A DNA stretch of 10,602 bases from Gammaproteobacteria bacterium. Its GTDB lineage: Bacteria; Pseudomonadota; Gammaproteobacteria; UBA7966. The notes under the pieces were generated by a model that searched no databases, had not been told where the DNA came from, and saw only the letters and a program-made list of their open reading frames with translations. Shown here one piece after another: positions 1-7,033 of the stretch; the stretch's first letter is position 1, and the number at the start of each line of letters is the position of its first letter. The DNA is taken from NCBI GenBank assembly GCA_003485715.1, contig DNIF01000102.1:1-10602 (forward strand), given 5' to 3'. The position numbers and the translations under genes were made by a program.

Positions 1-1782
1 CGCCAGATCACGGAGCTCGAGGACACGGACTACACCACCTGCGCCTTCGACAACCCCGACTGGCGCGTACGGGTCGAGCGCCTCACCATCGATCATGCGG
101 CCGAACGCGGCGAGGCGCGGCATCTGCGCATCCACGCCTGGGGCGTCCCGGTGTTCTACACCCCCTGGATGAGCTTCCCGCTCACCGAGAAGCGCCAGAG
201 CGGCTTTCTCACGCCCACCGTCGGCAGTTCGCGCAAGAACGACCTCGATCTCTCCGTCCCGTACTACTGGAACATTGCACCGGACCGCGATGCGACCATG
301 GGGCCGCGTCATCTGGGTGCCCGCGGCACCATGCTGACCGGTGAGTATCGCTACCTGTTGCCGACCGGTCGCGGCCTCATGAACGTCGAGGTGTTGCCGG
401 GTGATCAACTGCGTGATGGCGATGTCCGCTCGATGATCATGCTGAACCACCAGCAGAGCCTGCTCGATCAGCGCCTGCAGACCTTGCTCACCTACCGATC
501 GGTATCCGACCCGTTCTACTTCGAAGACTTCGGCAACAGCCTCGCGGTTACCTCGCAGCAGTTCCTCGAACAGCGACTGGATCTCTCGGGTAACGTAGGC
601 GGCTGGGGCGGGCTGTTCCGGGTGCAGAACTTCCAGAGCGTGGACCCCTCGCTGGAAGCGGCCGGTCCCTACAAGCGCCTGCCCCAGATCATGCTGCACG
701 GCAGTCCGCTGCGCGGGGGTAATCGTCGGCTCAACATGAACGTCGCGGTGGACGCCAATCACTTCTCGCGCGCGGCCAGCGTGAGTGGTGCCCGGCTGGA
801 CAGCACCGTGAACCTCAGTCTGCCGTGGGCCACGGCGAGTGGCTACGTCACACCGCGTGTCGGCGCGCGTGCAACCCAGTACTCGCTGCACGGCGACCCA
901 ACCTTCGACGCCGCGCCCGGGCGCTTCATTCCGATCGCGAGTCTGGATTCCGGCCTGTTTCTGGAGCGCGAACTCGACTGGTTCGGCGGCCGCCAGGTGC
1001 AGACCCTCGAACCACGCCTGTTCTATCTCTTCGTCGGCGAGCAGAACCAGGATCACCTGCCGGTCTTCGACACCAGCCTGCACGATTTCACTTTCGCGCA
1101 GCTCTTCCGTGATGATCGCTTCGTCGGTGGTGACCGGGTGGGCGACGCCAATCAGGCCACCTTCGCACTCACCTCGCGCGTCTTCGATCGGCGTGGCGGG
1201 CAAGAGCGGATACGCCTGAGCGCCGGCCAGATCGTCTACCTCGACCGGCAGGACGTGACCCTGCCGGGAACCTTGCGCGATGTGGATCCGTCCTCCGAGT
1301 TCGTGGGCGAGGTGTCCGTGCGACCGACACCGCACCTGCGGGTGGGCGGCAACCTGACCTGGGACCCGCACATCCCGCAGACCCGTCGCGGCACCCTGGA
1401 GCTCCGCTATGCGCCGGACAACGACCACATCCTGAATCTGGGCTACCGTGTGCGCCGTGGCATCGCGCAGGTGCCGACCCGGGCCACCATCGAACAGGTA
1501 GAGGGTTCCACGCGTTGGCCCATCTACGGGCCGGCCAGCTTCATCGGGCGTGTCGTGTACTCGATGCGCGACAGCCAGACCATCGAATCCATGGGCGGCT
1601 TCGAGTTCGACAGTTGCTGCTGGGCAGCGCGCGGGGTCGTCCGCCACTACGTGACCAACACGCTCAACCAATTCGACACCGGCTACTTCTTCCTGCTGGA
1701 ACTCAAGGGCCTGACGGGAATCGGTGCTGCAACGGAAACCTTCATCGAGCGCCAGATCCCGGGCTATGACACCACCTTCTAG
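1..1782 (+). CDS. lptD: LPS-assembly protein LptD, C-terminal part (5' end outside window)
   Basis: Outer-membrane beta-barrel that, with the lipoprotein LptE, inserts lipopolysaccharide into the outer leaflet. Frame 1 is open from base 1, so the first ATG inside the window (151) is not the start; 593 residues are visible and the N-terminus lies to the left. The visible part begins at the end of the periplasmic domain with YTTC (Cys at bases 40-42), followed by the conserved stretch VFYTPWMSFPL and KRQSGFLTP, then a long barrel rich in alternating beta strands. Near the end is FDSCCW with a Cys pair at bases 1615-1620. In E. coli LptD the matching Cys in YTTC and the CC pair form the disulfides needed for function, so this protein keeps the partners visible here. 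The surA gene follows after 58 bases, the usual order. Confidence 0.96.
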   Translation, partial: RQITELEDTDYTTCAFDNPDWRVRVERLTIDHAAERGEARHLRIHAWGVPVFYTPWMSFPLTEKRQSGFLTPTVGSSRKNDLDLSVPYYWNIAPDRDATMGPRHLGARGTMLTGEYRYLLPTGRGLMNVEVLPGDQLRDGDVRSMIMLNHQQSLLDQRLQTLLTYRSVSDPFYFEDFGNSLAVTSQQFLEQRLDLSGNVGGWGGLFRVQNFQSVDPSLEAAGPYKRLPQIMLHGSPLRGGNRRLNMNVAVDANHFSRAASVSGARLDSTVNLSLPWATASGYVTPRVGARATQYSLHGDPTFDAAPGRFIPIASLDSGLFLERELDWFGGRQVQTLEPRLFYLFVGEQNQDHLPVFDTSLHDFTFAQLFRDDRFVGGDRVGDANQATFALTSRVFDRRGGQERIRLSAGQIVYLDRQDVTLPGTLRDVDPSSEFVGEVSVRPTPHLRVGGNLTWDPHIPQTRRGTLELRYAPDNDHILNLGYRVRRGIAQVPTRATIEQVEGSTRWPIYGPASFIGRVVYSMRDSQTIESMGGFEFDSCCWAARGVVRHYVTNTLNQFDTGYFFLLELKGLTGIGAATETFIERQIPGYDTTF

Positions 1783-1840
1783 GCCGACCCGGGTCACGCC
1801 CATTTCGTCCACTCGATCCCACCGTGATCCAGCGAGGCCC

Positions 1841-3160
1841 ATGAGCACACAGCAAGCCACCTCTGTCCATCATCGCCGCTGGACCTGGCACCTGCCGGCC
1901 CTGGCAGGAATCCTTTGCCTGTTCACGGCGACAACCGGGGTCGCAGCCTTCGAGACGATGGATCGCATCGTCGCCGTGGTGAACGAGGACGTCGTGCTCG
2001 AGAGTGAACTCCACCGCCTCATGGTGCGCATACGCAATGAAAAGCGTCAGGCGAATCAGCCAGTGCCAGCGGACCAGGAATTGCGCGAACAGATGCTCGA
2101 GCAACTGGTGCTCATCCGCCTGCAACAGCAGATGGCCGAGCGCACCGGGATCCGGGTCGATGACGAGACCGTGAACCGCGCCATCGGCGACATCGCCCGC
2201 CGCAACAACATGGACGTGGACCAGTTCCGCGACATCCTGGCGCGCGATGGCTACGACTTCTCCGCGTTCCGAGAAGACATCCGCTCGGAGATCACCATCG
2301 CCCGCCTACGGCAGCGTGACGTCGATAACCTCATCACCGTGACCGATCGCGAGATCGAGAATCACCTCGCCACCCGCGGTACCGAAGGCCCCGAGGAGGG
2401 GGAGTATCACGTGCAGCACATCCTGGTCGCGGCCGGAGACGGGGCGAGCGAGGAAGAGGTCGAGGCGGCACGTGCGCGCGCCGAGGAGGCCCTGGTGCGG
2501 GCAAAGGCTGGCGAGGACTTCGTTGCGCTCATCAAGGAGTACTCCGATGCCGGTCGCGACGGCGGCGATCTTGGCTGGCGCAAACGCAGCGCCCTGCCCG
2601 GGCTCTTCGCCAGTGTCGTCTCGCAGCTCGGGGCCGGTGCCGTCAGCGATATATTGCGCTCCGGCAGCGGTTTCCACATCGTGCGCGTCGCCGAGATCCG
2701 GGGGGCCGGCGAAGTCATTGTGCGCCAGACCCATGCGCGTCACATCCTCGTTCGCCCATCCGAGATCGTCAGCACCGAGGAGGCCCGGCAGCGTCTCGCG
2801 CAGCTCCGGATCCGGATCGAGAACGGCGAGGACTTCAGCGAACTCGCGCGCTCGCACTCAGACGACCGCGGCTCCTCGGTGAAGGGTGGCGACCTCGGAT
2901 GGGCGTCACCCGGCGATATGGTGCCGGAGTTCGAGCGGGTCATGAACAGCCTCGAACCGGGTCAATTGAGTGAACCCTTCCTCTCGCCCTTCGGCTGGCA
3001 CCTGATGCAGGTCCTCGAGCGTCGTGACCACGACGGCACCGAGGAGGTCCGGCGCGCCAAGGCGCGCGAGGCCATCCGCCAGCGCAAACTCCAGGAGGAG
3101 CGCGAGGCCTGGTTGCGACAGCTGCGCGAAGAGGCCTACGTCGAGTACCGGAGCGAGTGA
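1841..3160 (+). CDS. surA: Periplasmic chaperone / peptidyl-prolyl isomerase SurA
   Basis: Escorts unfolded outer-membrane proteins, LptD among them, across the periplasm. From ATG 1841 the product is 439 residues, close to the family norm (E. coli 428). Residues 1-36 form a signal peptide (basic stretch HHRRW, hydrophobic core, ending GVAA), directly followed by the typical mature start FETMDRIVAVVNEDVV. Next come a SurA N-terminal helical domain (about 37-185), a first parvulin domain (about 189-287: HILV, GGDLGW 241-246, GFH at 277-279) and a second (about 297-395: HILV 301-304, GGDLGW 349-354, M360, F364, GWH 385-387), then a C-terminal helix. Domain 1 has Leu252 where domain 2 has the active-site Met360; in E. 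coli only the second parvulin domain is active. The frame stays open back to 1724 inside lptD, but only 1841 gives a signal peptide at the N-terminus. The last 4 bases overlap rsmA. Confidence 0.95.
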   Translation: MSTQQATSVHHRRWTWHLPALAGILCLFTATTGVAAFETMDRIVAVVNEDVVLESELHRLMVRIRNEKRQANQPVPADQELREQMLEQLVLIRLQQQMAERTGIRVDDETVNRAIGDIARRNNMDVDQFRDILARDGYDFSAFREDIRSEITIARLRQRDVDNLITVTDREIENHLATRGTEGPEEGEYHVQHILVAAGDGASEEEVEAARARAEEALVRAKAGEDFVALIKEYSDAGRDGGDLGWRKRSALPGLFASVVSQLGAGAVSDILRSGSGFHIVRVAEIRGAGEVIVRQTHARHILVRPSEIVSTEEARQRLAQLRIRIENGEDFSELARSHSDDRGSSVKGGDLGWASPGDMVPEFERVMNSLEPGQLSEPFLSPFGWHLMQVLERRDHDGTEEVRRAKAREAIRQRKLQEEREAWLRQLREEAYVEYRSE

Positions 3161-3984
3161 CAGCGGCTCGCGAGGGCGGTGCACCAGCAGCCGAAGGACT
3201 GCCACCACCGCGCAAGCAATTCGGCCAGCACTTCCTGCACGACCGCAGCGTCATCGGCCGCATTGTGGCCGCTGTCGCATGCACCCCGGACGACCGGCTG
3301 ATCGAGATCGGGCCCGGCCGGGGTGCCATCACCCTGCCGCTGCTCGAGCGCCATGGCGCGCTCACGGCCATCGAGTTCGATCGTGATCTGGCGCGTCACT
3401 GGCGGGACCGCGCCGCCACGGATCTACCTCATCTCACACTCATCGAGCAGGACGTGCTGACGGTGGACTGGGCGGGGCTGGCCGGGGGCGGTGCGCTCGT
3501 GGTCGTGGGCAACCTGCCCTACAACATCGCGACTCCCATCCTCTTCGCACTGCTGGCAAGCCCGGCCAACATCCGCGACATGCTCTTCATGGTGCAGTTC
3601 GAGGTCGCGGAGCGTATCGCCGCGTCTCCAGGCAGCGCCGCGTACGGTCGTCTGTCGGTGATGGTCCAGCAGCACTGCGTGGTCGAGCGCGTGCTGCGTG
3701 TGGGTCCCGGCGCCTTCCACCCCCCACCGAAGGTGGACTCCGCCGTGCTGCAGATCACACCGCGCTCGCGCAGCGAGCGCAGCGCCACCCCCCCGCTGCT
3801 CGGCAGCCTGGTGGCGACGGCCTTCCAGGCGCGCCGCAAGACGCTGCGCAACGCCCTGCGCGGGCTGGTCTCGCCCACCGCGATGGAGGCGATAGGCATC
3901 GACCCGACGGCCCGCGCCGAGACCCTCGCGGTGGCGGAGTTCGTGGCGCTGGCGCGGCTGGCTGCCGCAGAGGCCCCGACCTGA
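3157..3984 (+). CDS. rsmA: 16S rRNA dimethyladenosine transferase RsmA (KsgA)
   Basis: Uses S-adenosylmethionine to dimethylate two adjacent adenosines near the 3' end of 16S rRNA, a late step in small-subunit maturation in the cytoplasm. The 275-residue product is family-sized. Signature motifs in order: KQFGQHFL (20-27), the SAM-binding IGPGRGAIT (51-59), acidic Glu73 after strand 2, QDVL (98-101), the catalytic NLPYNI (119-124), GAFHPPPKVDSAV (185-197) and FQARRKTLRNAL (223-234). The start is GTG at 3157, inside the surA stop region (GTGA), so translation is probably coupled to surA; GGAG at 3150-3153 is too close to be a good ribosome site. There is no pdxA before it and no apaG/apaH after it, unlike E. 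coli. Confidence 0.95.
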   Translation: MTAAREGGAPAAEGLPPPRKQFGQHFLHDRSVIGRIVAAVACTPDDRLIEIGPGRGAITLPLLERHGALTAIEFDRDLARHWRDRAATDLPHLTLIEQDVLTVDWAGLAGGGALVVVGNLPYNIATPILFALLASPANIRDMLFMVQFEVAERIAASPGSAAYGRLSVMVQQHCVVERVLRVGPGAFHPPPKVDSAVLQITPRSRSERSATPPLLGSLVATAFQARRKTLRNALRGLVSPTAMEAIGIDPTARAETLAVAEFVALARLAAAEAPT

Positions 3985-4003
3985 GCCTTTCGGGCCGGGT
4001 TTT
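3972..4003 (+). terminator. Possible weak terminator at the end of rsmA
   Basis: GGCCCCGA (3972-3979) can pair with TCGGGCC (3990-3996), with one bulged C, and is followed by GGG and four T at 4000-4003. It overlaps the rsmA stop codon. The imperfect stem and short T-run make this a tentative call. Confidence 0.25.
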
Positions 4004-4074
4004 CGCGGCGAGCCGACCCCTCCGGATAACGGCACGGGGCGGAGTACTCAACGCCGATCGATCCCTTGCGCGAG

Positions 4075-4109
4075 TTACCCACAATCCCTGTGGGCAACTC
4101 TGTGGGATA
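4075..4109. other. Cluster of three DnaA-box-like 9-mers
   Basis: TTACCCACA (4075-4083, + strand), TTGCCCACA (minus strand, 4097-4089) and TATCCCACA (minus strand, 4109-4101) lie within 35 bases. They differ from the DnaA box TTATCCACA at one, two and two positions. The first two also form an inverted repeat, CCCACA (4078-4083) with TGTGGG (4089-4094) around a 5-base loop, and TGTGGG recurs at 4101-4106. The motifs are seen directly; DnaA binding is inference, and there is no nearby dnaA or AT-rich unwinding stretch to suggest an origin. Confidence 0.35.
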
Positions 4110-4159
4110 CGCGCGGATGGGCGCCGCGAAGCCGCGCTGGGGCTGGCTTTCCATTACAA

Positions 4160-4176
4160 CGGTCAAGTGTTGACCG
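4160..4176. repeat. Perfect 17-base palindrome (operator-like)
   Basis: CGGTCAA-GTG-TTGACCG has perfect 7-base arms around a 3-base centre. It overlaps the -35-like TTGACC of the promoter candidate at 4170-4197, the geometry expected of a repressor operator. No regulator gene lies nearby and the binding protein is unknown; a small RNA hairpin is the alternative. Confidence 0.45.
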
Positions 4177-4197
4177 CAGGACGTGCCGCACCATAAA
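4170..4197 (+). promoter_or_regulatory. Sigma-70-like promoter candidate facing the gap
   Basis: TTGACC (4170-4175, 5 of 6 to TTGACA), 16-base spacer, CATAAA (4192-4197, 4 of 6 to TATAAT). Transcription would start near 4204 and run through the gene-free gap toward the 3' end of aroE in antisense. The -35 falls within the palindrome at 4160-4176. Such matches arise by chance, but few AT-containing -10 candidates exist in this GC-rich window. Confidence 0.3.
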
Positions 4198-4200
4198 TCA

Positions 4201-4290
4201 GCAAGTTGCGATTGTCCGGCGCGCCATCCACGACACCCGCCCCTACCGCAGCCGGACTTGCACCGGGATACACCCGAGGTGTGCACAAAG
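4201..4290 (+). other. Structured segment, possible small RNA (unproven)
   Basis: Just downstream of the promoter candidate several inverted repeats occur: GTCCGGC (4214-4220) with GCCGGAC (4251-4257), perfect over 7 bases with a 30-base loop; TGCAC (4259-4263) with GTGCA (4281-4285), enclosing ACC/GGT pairing around the CGA at 4275-4277; and a small GCAA/TTGC hairpin at 4201-4209. I do not recognise a known RNA family. The 3' end, if there is an RNA, could be the hairpin at 4359-4376, which lacks a T-run. Confidence 0.2.
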
Positions 4291-4358
4291 CCGTCGATAC
4301 ACACTCTGGAACCCAGCGCAATAGCCGCCGCAGAAAAGCCATGGCGGGCATCCCGTAG

Positions 4359-4376
4359 AGGGAGCGCGACCTCCCT
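4359..4376. repeat. Hairpin downstream of aroE
   Basis: AGGGAG (4359-4364) and CTCCCT (4371-4376) form a 6-base stem with a 6-base loop, 35 bases beyond the aroE stop. No T-run follows on either strand, so it is not a standard intrinsic terminator; it may still mark the end of the aroE transcript or stabilise it. Confidence 0.3.
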
Positions 4377-4410
4377 GACCGCCCCTCTGGATGGACCGTC
4401 AGGCCCCGGC

Positions 4411-5256
4411 TCAGCCCGCCCGCAGTTCGGCCAGGACCCGCGCCGTGTCTGGCCAGAGACCGCGCCAGAGCCAGAACGCCGCAGCGGCCTGCTCGACCAG
4501 CATGCCAAGTCCATCACTGACCGCGAGCGCCCCGGCCGCCCGTGCGGCTGTCTGCCACACCTCGCCCTTCTGCCCGTAGAGCAGGTCGTAACAGCGGGGC
4601 CTACGGTCACTGCTGAAAAGCCCCGGCGGCCATTCGGGCAGCGCCCCCGACAGCCCCGCACTGGTGGCATTCAGCACGAGGTCCACCGGCGCCGGCAACG
4701 ACTGGTCGGGGACGAGCACGGCAAGGCGCGAACCCGCCCGGGGGAAGGCCCGGACCACGGCCTGGGCGCGGGCAGGTGTCCGGTTCAGGATGTCGATGTT
4801 CGCGACGCCAGCATCCAGCAGGGGGCCGATGACCCCGCGCGCCGCACCACCAGCCCCGAGGAGCAGGACTCGCGAGCCCGCGATGCGCCAGCCGAGGTTC
4901 ACAGTGAGATCGCGCAGGAGGCCGATGCCATCGGTGTTGTCTGCACACCAGTGTCCGGCGACATCGCGCCAGAGCGTGTTGGCGGCCCCGGCCGATCGGG
5001 CACGCGCCGACACCCGATCCACCGCCGCCAGGGCCTCCTCCTTGAGCGGTAGCGTGACATTGCAGCCGCGACCGCCACCCGCGCCAAATGCCTCTATCCA
5101 GGCGGCGAGCTCGCCCGCTCGCACGCGCTCCCGTCCGTAGGTCATCCGCTGCCCGGCGCTGGCGGCGAAGACGGCATGGATGTGGGGTGAGAGACTGTGT
5201 TCGACCGGATCGCCAATCACCGCGTAGCGATCGGGCGATGCAGAGGCTGGCTTCAC
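4411..5256 (-). CDS. aroE: Shikimate dehydrogenase (NADP+)
   Basis: Reduces 3-dehydroshikimate to shikimate with NADPH, the fourth step of the chorismate pathway to aromatic amino acids. From the GTG at 5256 the product is 281 residues (E. coli 272). Shikimate-site motifs: SLSPHIH (21-27), NVTLPLK with the catalytic Lys72, AANT (91-94, Asn93) and NTDG with Asp109. The NADP-binding loop GAGGAARG is at 134-141, followed by NRT (158-160), NATSAGLSG (196-204), YDLLYG (223-228) and Gln256 in the helix after GLGMLVEQ. The start overlaps the upstream gene's stop as GTGA; no clear ribosome site is visible, so coupling is likely. Codons further upstream run in the shadow of the rhodanese coding frame and lack family sequence. 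Confidence 0.95.
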   Translation of the reverse strand: MKPASASPDRYAVIGDPVEHSLSPHIHAVFAASAGQRMTYGRERVRAGELAAWIEAFGAGGGRGCNVTLPLKEEALAAVDRVSARARSAGAANTLWRDVAGHWCADNTDGIGLLRDLTVNLGWRIAGSRVLLLGAGGAARGVIGPLLDAGVANIDILNRTPARAQAVVRAFPRAGSRLAVLVPDQSLPAPVDLVLNATSAGLSGALPEWPPGLFSSDRRPRCYDLLYGQKGEVWQTAARAAGALAVSDGLGMLVEQAAAAFWLWRGLWPDTARVLAELRAG

Positions 5257-6329
5257 GCCCGAGGGCCGGCGACCGCGCCGGACAGCCCCGCGCCGATGAG
5301 GCCGCCAGCCAGCACGCTGGTGCGCAGGCCGCGCTCGGACAACAGGAAGGCGGCGGCGGACGAGCGGCGCCCCGTGTCGCAAAAGCAGATGTATTCCGTG
5401 GCAGGGTCCAGACTATCGGCCTTCAATCGCAGCGCGAACAAAGGGATACAGAGACTCTCGGGCACCCCTCCGGCGGCGTGCTCCGAATCGAGTCGCACAT
5501 CCAGCCAGCGCGCGCCCTCAGCGACGCGCCGCCGCGCATCTTCCAGGGACACGCGGCTCAGCATGGGCTCTTTCAGCAGGGAGTTGAAATCGGCCTTCGA
5601 CAGACGCATCAACACGCCGTCCGTCAGCATGGTGATGGTGGCGTTGCGCTGGGCCTCGGACAGCAGTGCCTCCTCGCCAAAGGCATCGCCCTCGGCGAGC
5701 TGCGCCAGCGTGATCTCGGATCCGGTGCGGGCGAGCCGGGTGACCTTCGCCTTGCCGCTGCGGATGATGTAGTAGTAATCCCCTTCATCGCCCTGCCGGA
5801 TGACCGTGGCACCCGCAGCCAGCGGCAGCTCCTGCATGCGCATGAACATCGCCTGAATATTCGTCGGCGGTACCTGCAGGAAGGCGCGTGACTGCAGGAT
5901 GCGGGTCATCCAGTCGCCCTCGCGACTGCCGGTTTCGTCGGCACGGATCTCCTCGACCTCGATCCCGGCGAGCTGGTCCCAGGTGAGGAGGATGTCGAGG
6001 AGATCACTGTCGAGCCGCGTCACCCGGCAAGGGGTGCGCGCGATGGCCGTGTGTTGGCGCGGCTGCTGGTTGACCAGCGGATGGCGCGCCAACTCCGTGC
6101 CACCCTGAACGGTGGTCTTCACGCGTTGCGCGGAGGTGAGTTCGACCTCCCCTTCGAGCAGGTAGACAGTCTTGCGATCAAGTTCGCCGGCCCGAAAGAG
6201 CGTGCTGCCGGCCGGGATAGCCTCGACGTAGGCCTTGCCGGCCAGTTCCTGGAAATTGTCCGGGTTGAGGGCTGCGGGAGGTACGAGGGTGCGCAGCGTC
6301 GCCGCGTCGAGCAAGGCTCCGGGATTCAT
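5253..6329 (-). CDS. Protein with two cyclic-nucleotide-binding-type domains and a C-terminal rhodanese domain
   Basis: Likely a cytoplasmic sensor-effector; the exact role is unknown. From ATG 6329 it has 358 residues. Domain 1 (about 20-115) has the cNMP barrel pattern (IPAGSTLFRAGELDRKTVYLLEGEV) but a degenerate phosphate cassette: Arg is kept in PRQHTAIA, the Gly-Glu pair is not. Domain 2 (about 145-255) is intact: LAAGATVIRQGDEGDYYYII, then FGEEALLSEAQRNATI with Glu219 and Arg228, the usual cyclic-phosphate contacts. The rhodanese domain (about 260-350) has LDVRLDSEH and the active loop CDTGRRS, with Cys317 able to carry a persulfide. No DNA-binding helix-turn-helix is seen. The frame continues upstream to a TTG at 6422, 21 bases from the PII stop, but without family sequence. 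No strong ribosome site precedes 6329, so the start is less certain than the gene. It overlaps aroE by 4 bases. Confidence 0.88.
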   Translation of the reverse strand: MNPGALLDAATLRTLVPPAALNPDNFQELAGKAYVEAIPAGSTLFRAGELDRKTVYLLEGEVELTSAQRVKTTVQGGTELARHPLVNQQPRQHTAIARTPCRVTRLDSDLLDILLTWDQLAGIEVEEIRADETGSREGDWMTRILQSRAFLQVPPTNIQAMFMRMQELPLAAGATVIRQGDEGDYYYIIRSGKAKVTRLARTGSEITLAQLAEGDAFGEEALLSEAQRNATITMLTDGVLMRLSKADFNSLLKEPMLSRVSLEDARRRVAEGARWLDVRLDSEHAAGGVPESLCIPLFALRLKADSLDPATEYICFCDTGRRSSAAAFLLSERGLRTSVLAGGLIGAGLSGAVAGPRA

Positions 6330-6443
6330 CACGTGGTCAGCCTGGACGACCCGGGTGGCTTGCCCCGGAGATTCGGATGCCACCAGGCGCAATGCCACCA
6401 CCGGCGCTACCCGGATCGGCAAACCACGGCCATCGACAGCCGC

Positions 6444-6782
6444 TCAAAGGGCGTCGTCCCCCGTTTCCGCCGTGCGGATGCGCACTGCCTGCTCGAGCGT
6501 TAGCACGAAGACCTTGCCATCTCCGATGGTCCCGGTGCGAGCCGAGCGGACGATGGCCTCGACGACGGCGTCTACCTCGTCATCCCGCACGGCCACCTCG
6601 ATTCGCACCTTGGGCAGGAAGTCCACTACGTACTCCGCGCCACGATACAGCTCTGTGTGCCCCTTCTGGCGCCCGAAGCCCTTGACCTCTGTCGCGGTCA
6701 GACCACGTACACCGACCTCCATGAGCGCCTCGCGGACATCATCGAGGCGAAACGGCTTGATTACTGCCACCACGAGCTTCAT
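6444..6782 (-). CDS. PII nitrogen regulatory protein, second copy (GlnK/GlnB family)
   Basis: Trimeric signal protein that senses ATP/ADP and 2-oxoglutarate and binds targets such as AmtB, GlnE or NtrB. Start ATG 6782 gives exactly 112 residues, the family length; a GAGGA sits about 10 bases upstream. The T-loop GFGRQKGHTELYRGAEY (35-51) contains Tyr51, the uridylylation site; IGDGKVFV (86-93) is the B-loop/C-terminal signature. By hand alignment it matches the first PII copy at 83 of 112 positions, with residues 31-59 identical. It lies downstream of amtB rather than in the more common upstream position. GlnK or GlnB identity cannot be settled by sequence reading. Confidence 0.94.
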   Translation of the reverse strand: MKLVVAVIKPFRLDDVREALMEVGVRGLTATEVKGFGRQKGHTELYRGAEYVVDFLPKVRIEVAVRDDEVDAVVEAIVRSARTGTIGDGKVFVLTLEQAVRIRTAETGDDAL

Positions 6783-7033
6783 GGGCGTTGCGTCCTCGAG
6801 CGCTGCGGCGGGCGGCAGGCGGCGCCCCCTGTTCCCGGTTTCGGGACGAGGCCTCTGGCCGATGGCGGGCAGGGGCCGGATCAGATCCCGATCCGGGTGA
6901 ACATTCTGCCGCAACGACGACCAGACGGAAACGCCAGCCGGCGACGGGGATCAAGCGCGGGGCTGCCTGCCGCGAGGCTCCCGCCCTTGTCACGCCCTCT
7001 CGACGCCCTTTGCCGCCGGGGCGAACGGCCGCC
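6783..7033 (-). other. 251-base spacer between amtB and the second PII gene
   Basis: No gene is visible. It holds a 7-base perfect stem, CCGGATC (6876-6882) with GATCCGG (6890-6896), around a 7-base loop, and no T-run follows on the minus strand. I looked for a sigma-54 promoter on the minus strand and found only weak GG-N10-GC matches. The spacer is long for an operon, so the second PII gene might have its own promoter, or the hairpin may be an RNA processing or partial termination point. Confidence 0.5.

Larger units (their letters stand above)
3985..4410. other. 426-base gene-free gap between convergent rsmA and aroE
   Basis: No convincing protein gene is present. The only frame of note, minus strand 4351-4163 (62 codons), has third-codon bases much less GC-rich than the neighbouring genes, no family resemblance that I recognise and no good ribosome site. 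The gap instead holds short structured elements listed separately: DnaA-box-like 9-mers, a perfect palindrome, a promoter-like pair and several hairpins. Confidence 0.7.

Noticed and set aside
1724..1840. Longer surA start at 1724 inside lptD
   Set aside because: It would bury the signal peptide behind about 39 residues translated from the lptD overlap; ATG 1841 places the signal peptide at the N-terminus.
4240..4285. Cobalamin-riboswitch-like string on the minus strand (GGTGCAAGTCCGGC, plus-strand 4264-4251)
   Set aside because: Only this short string resembles the riboswitch core; no B12 box (GCCACTG) follows, and no cobalamin gene lies downstream on the minus strand, only non-coding sequence and the end of rsmA.
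4163..4351. 62-codon minus-strand reading frame in the rsmA-aroE gap
   Set aside because: Third codon positions lack the GC bias of neighbouring genes, no ribosome site, no recognisable family.
4075..4376. Replication origin in the rsmA-aroE gap
   Set aside because: DnaA-like boxes are imperfect, there is no AT-rich unwinding stretch, and no dnaA, dnaN or similar origin-linked gene is present.
4183..5052. Long plus-strand open frames across aroE and the rhodanese gene
   Set aside because: They are antisense shadows of GC-rich genes with clear family motifs on the minus strand; no motif or ribosome site of their own.
6330..6422. Upstream TTG start at 6422 for the cNMP-rhodanese gene
   Set aside because: Rare start codon, no ribosome site and no domain sequence in the extra 31 residues; not fully excluded because 6329 also lacks a strong ribosome site.
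6783..7033. Second sigma-54 promoter before the downstream PII gene
   Set aside because: GG-N10-GC matches exist on the minus strand, but flanking consensus positions (TGGCAC, TTGC) do not match.
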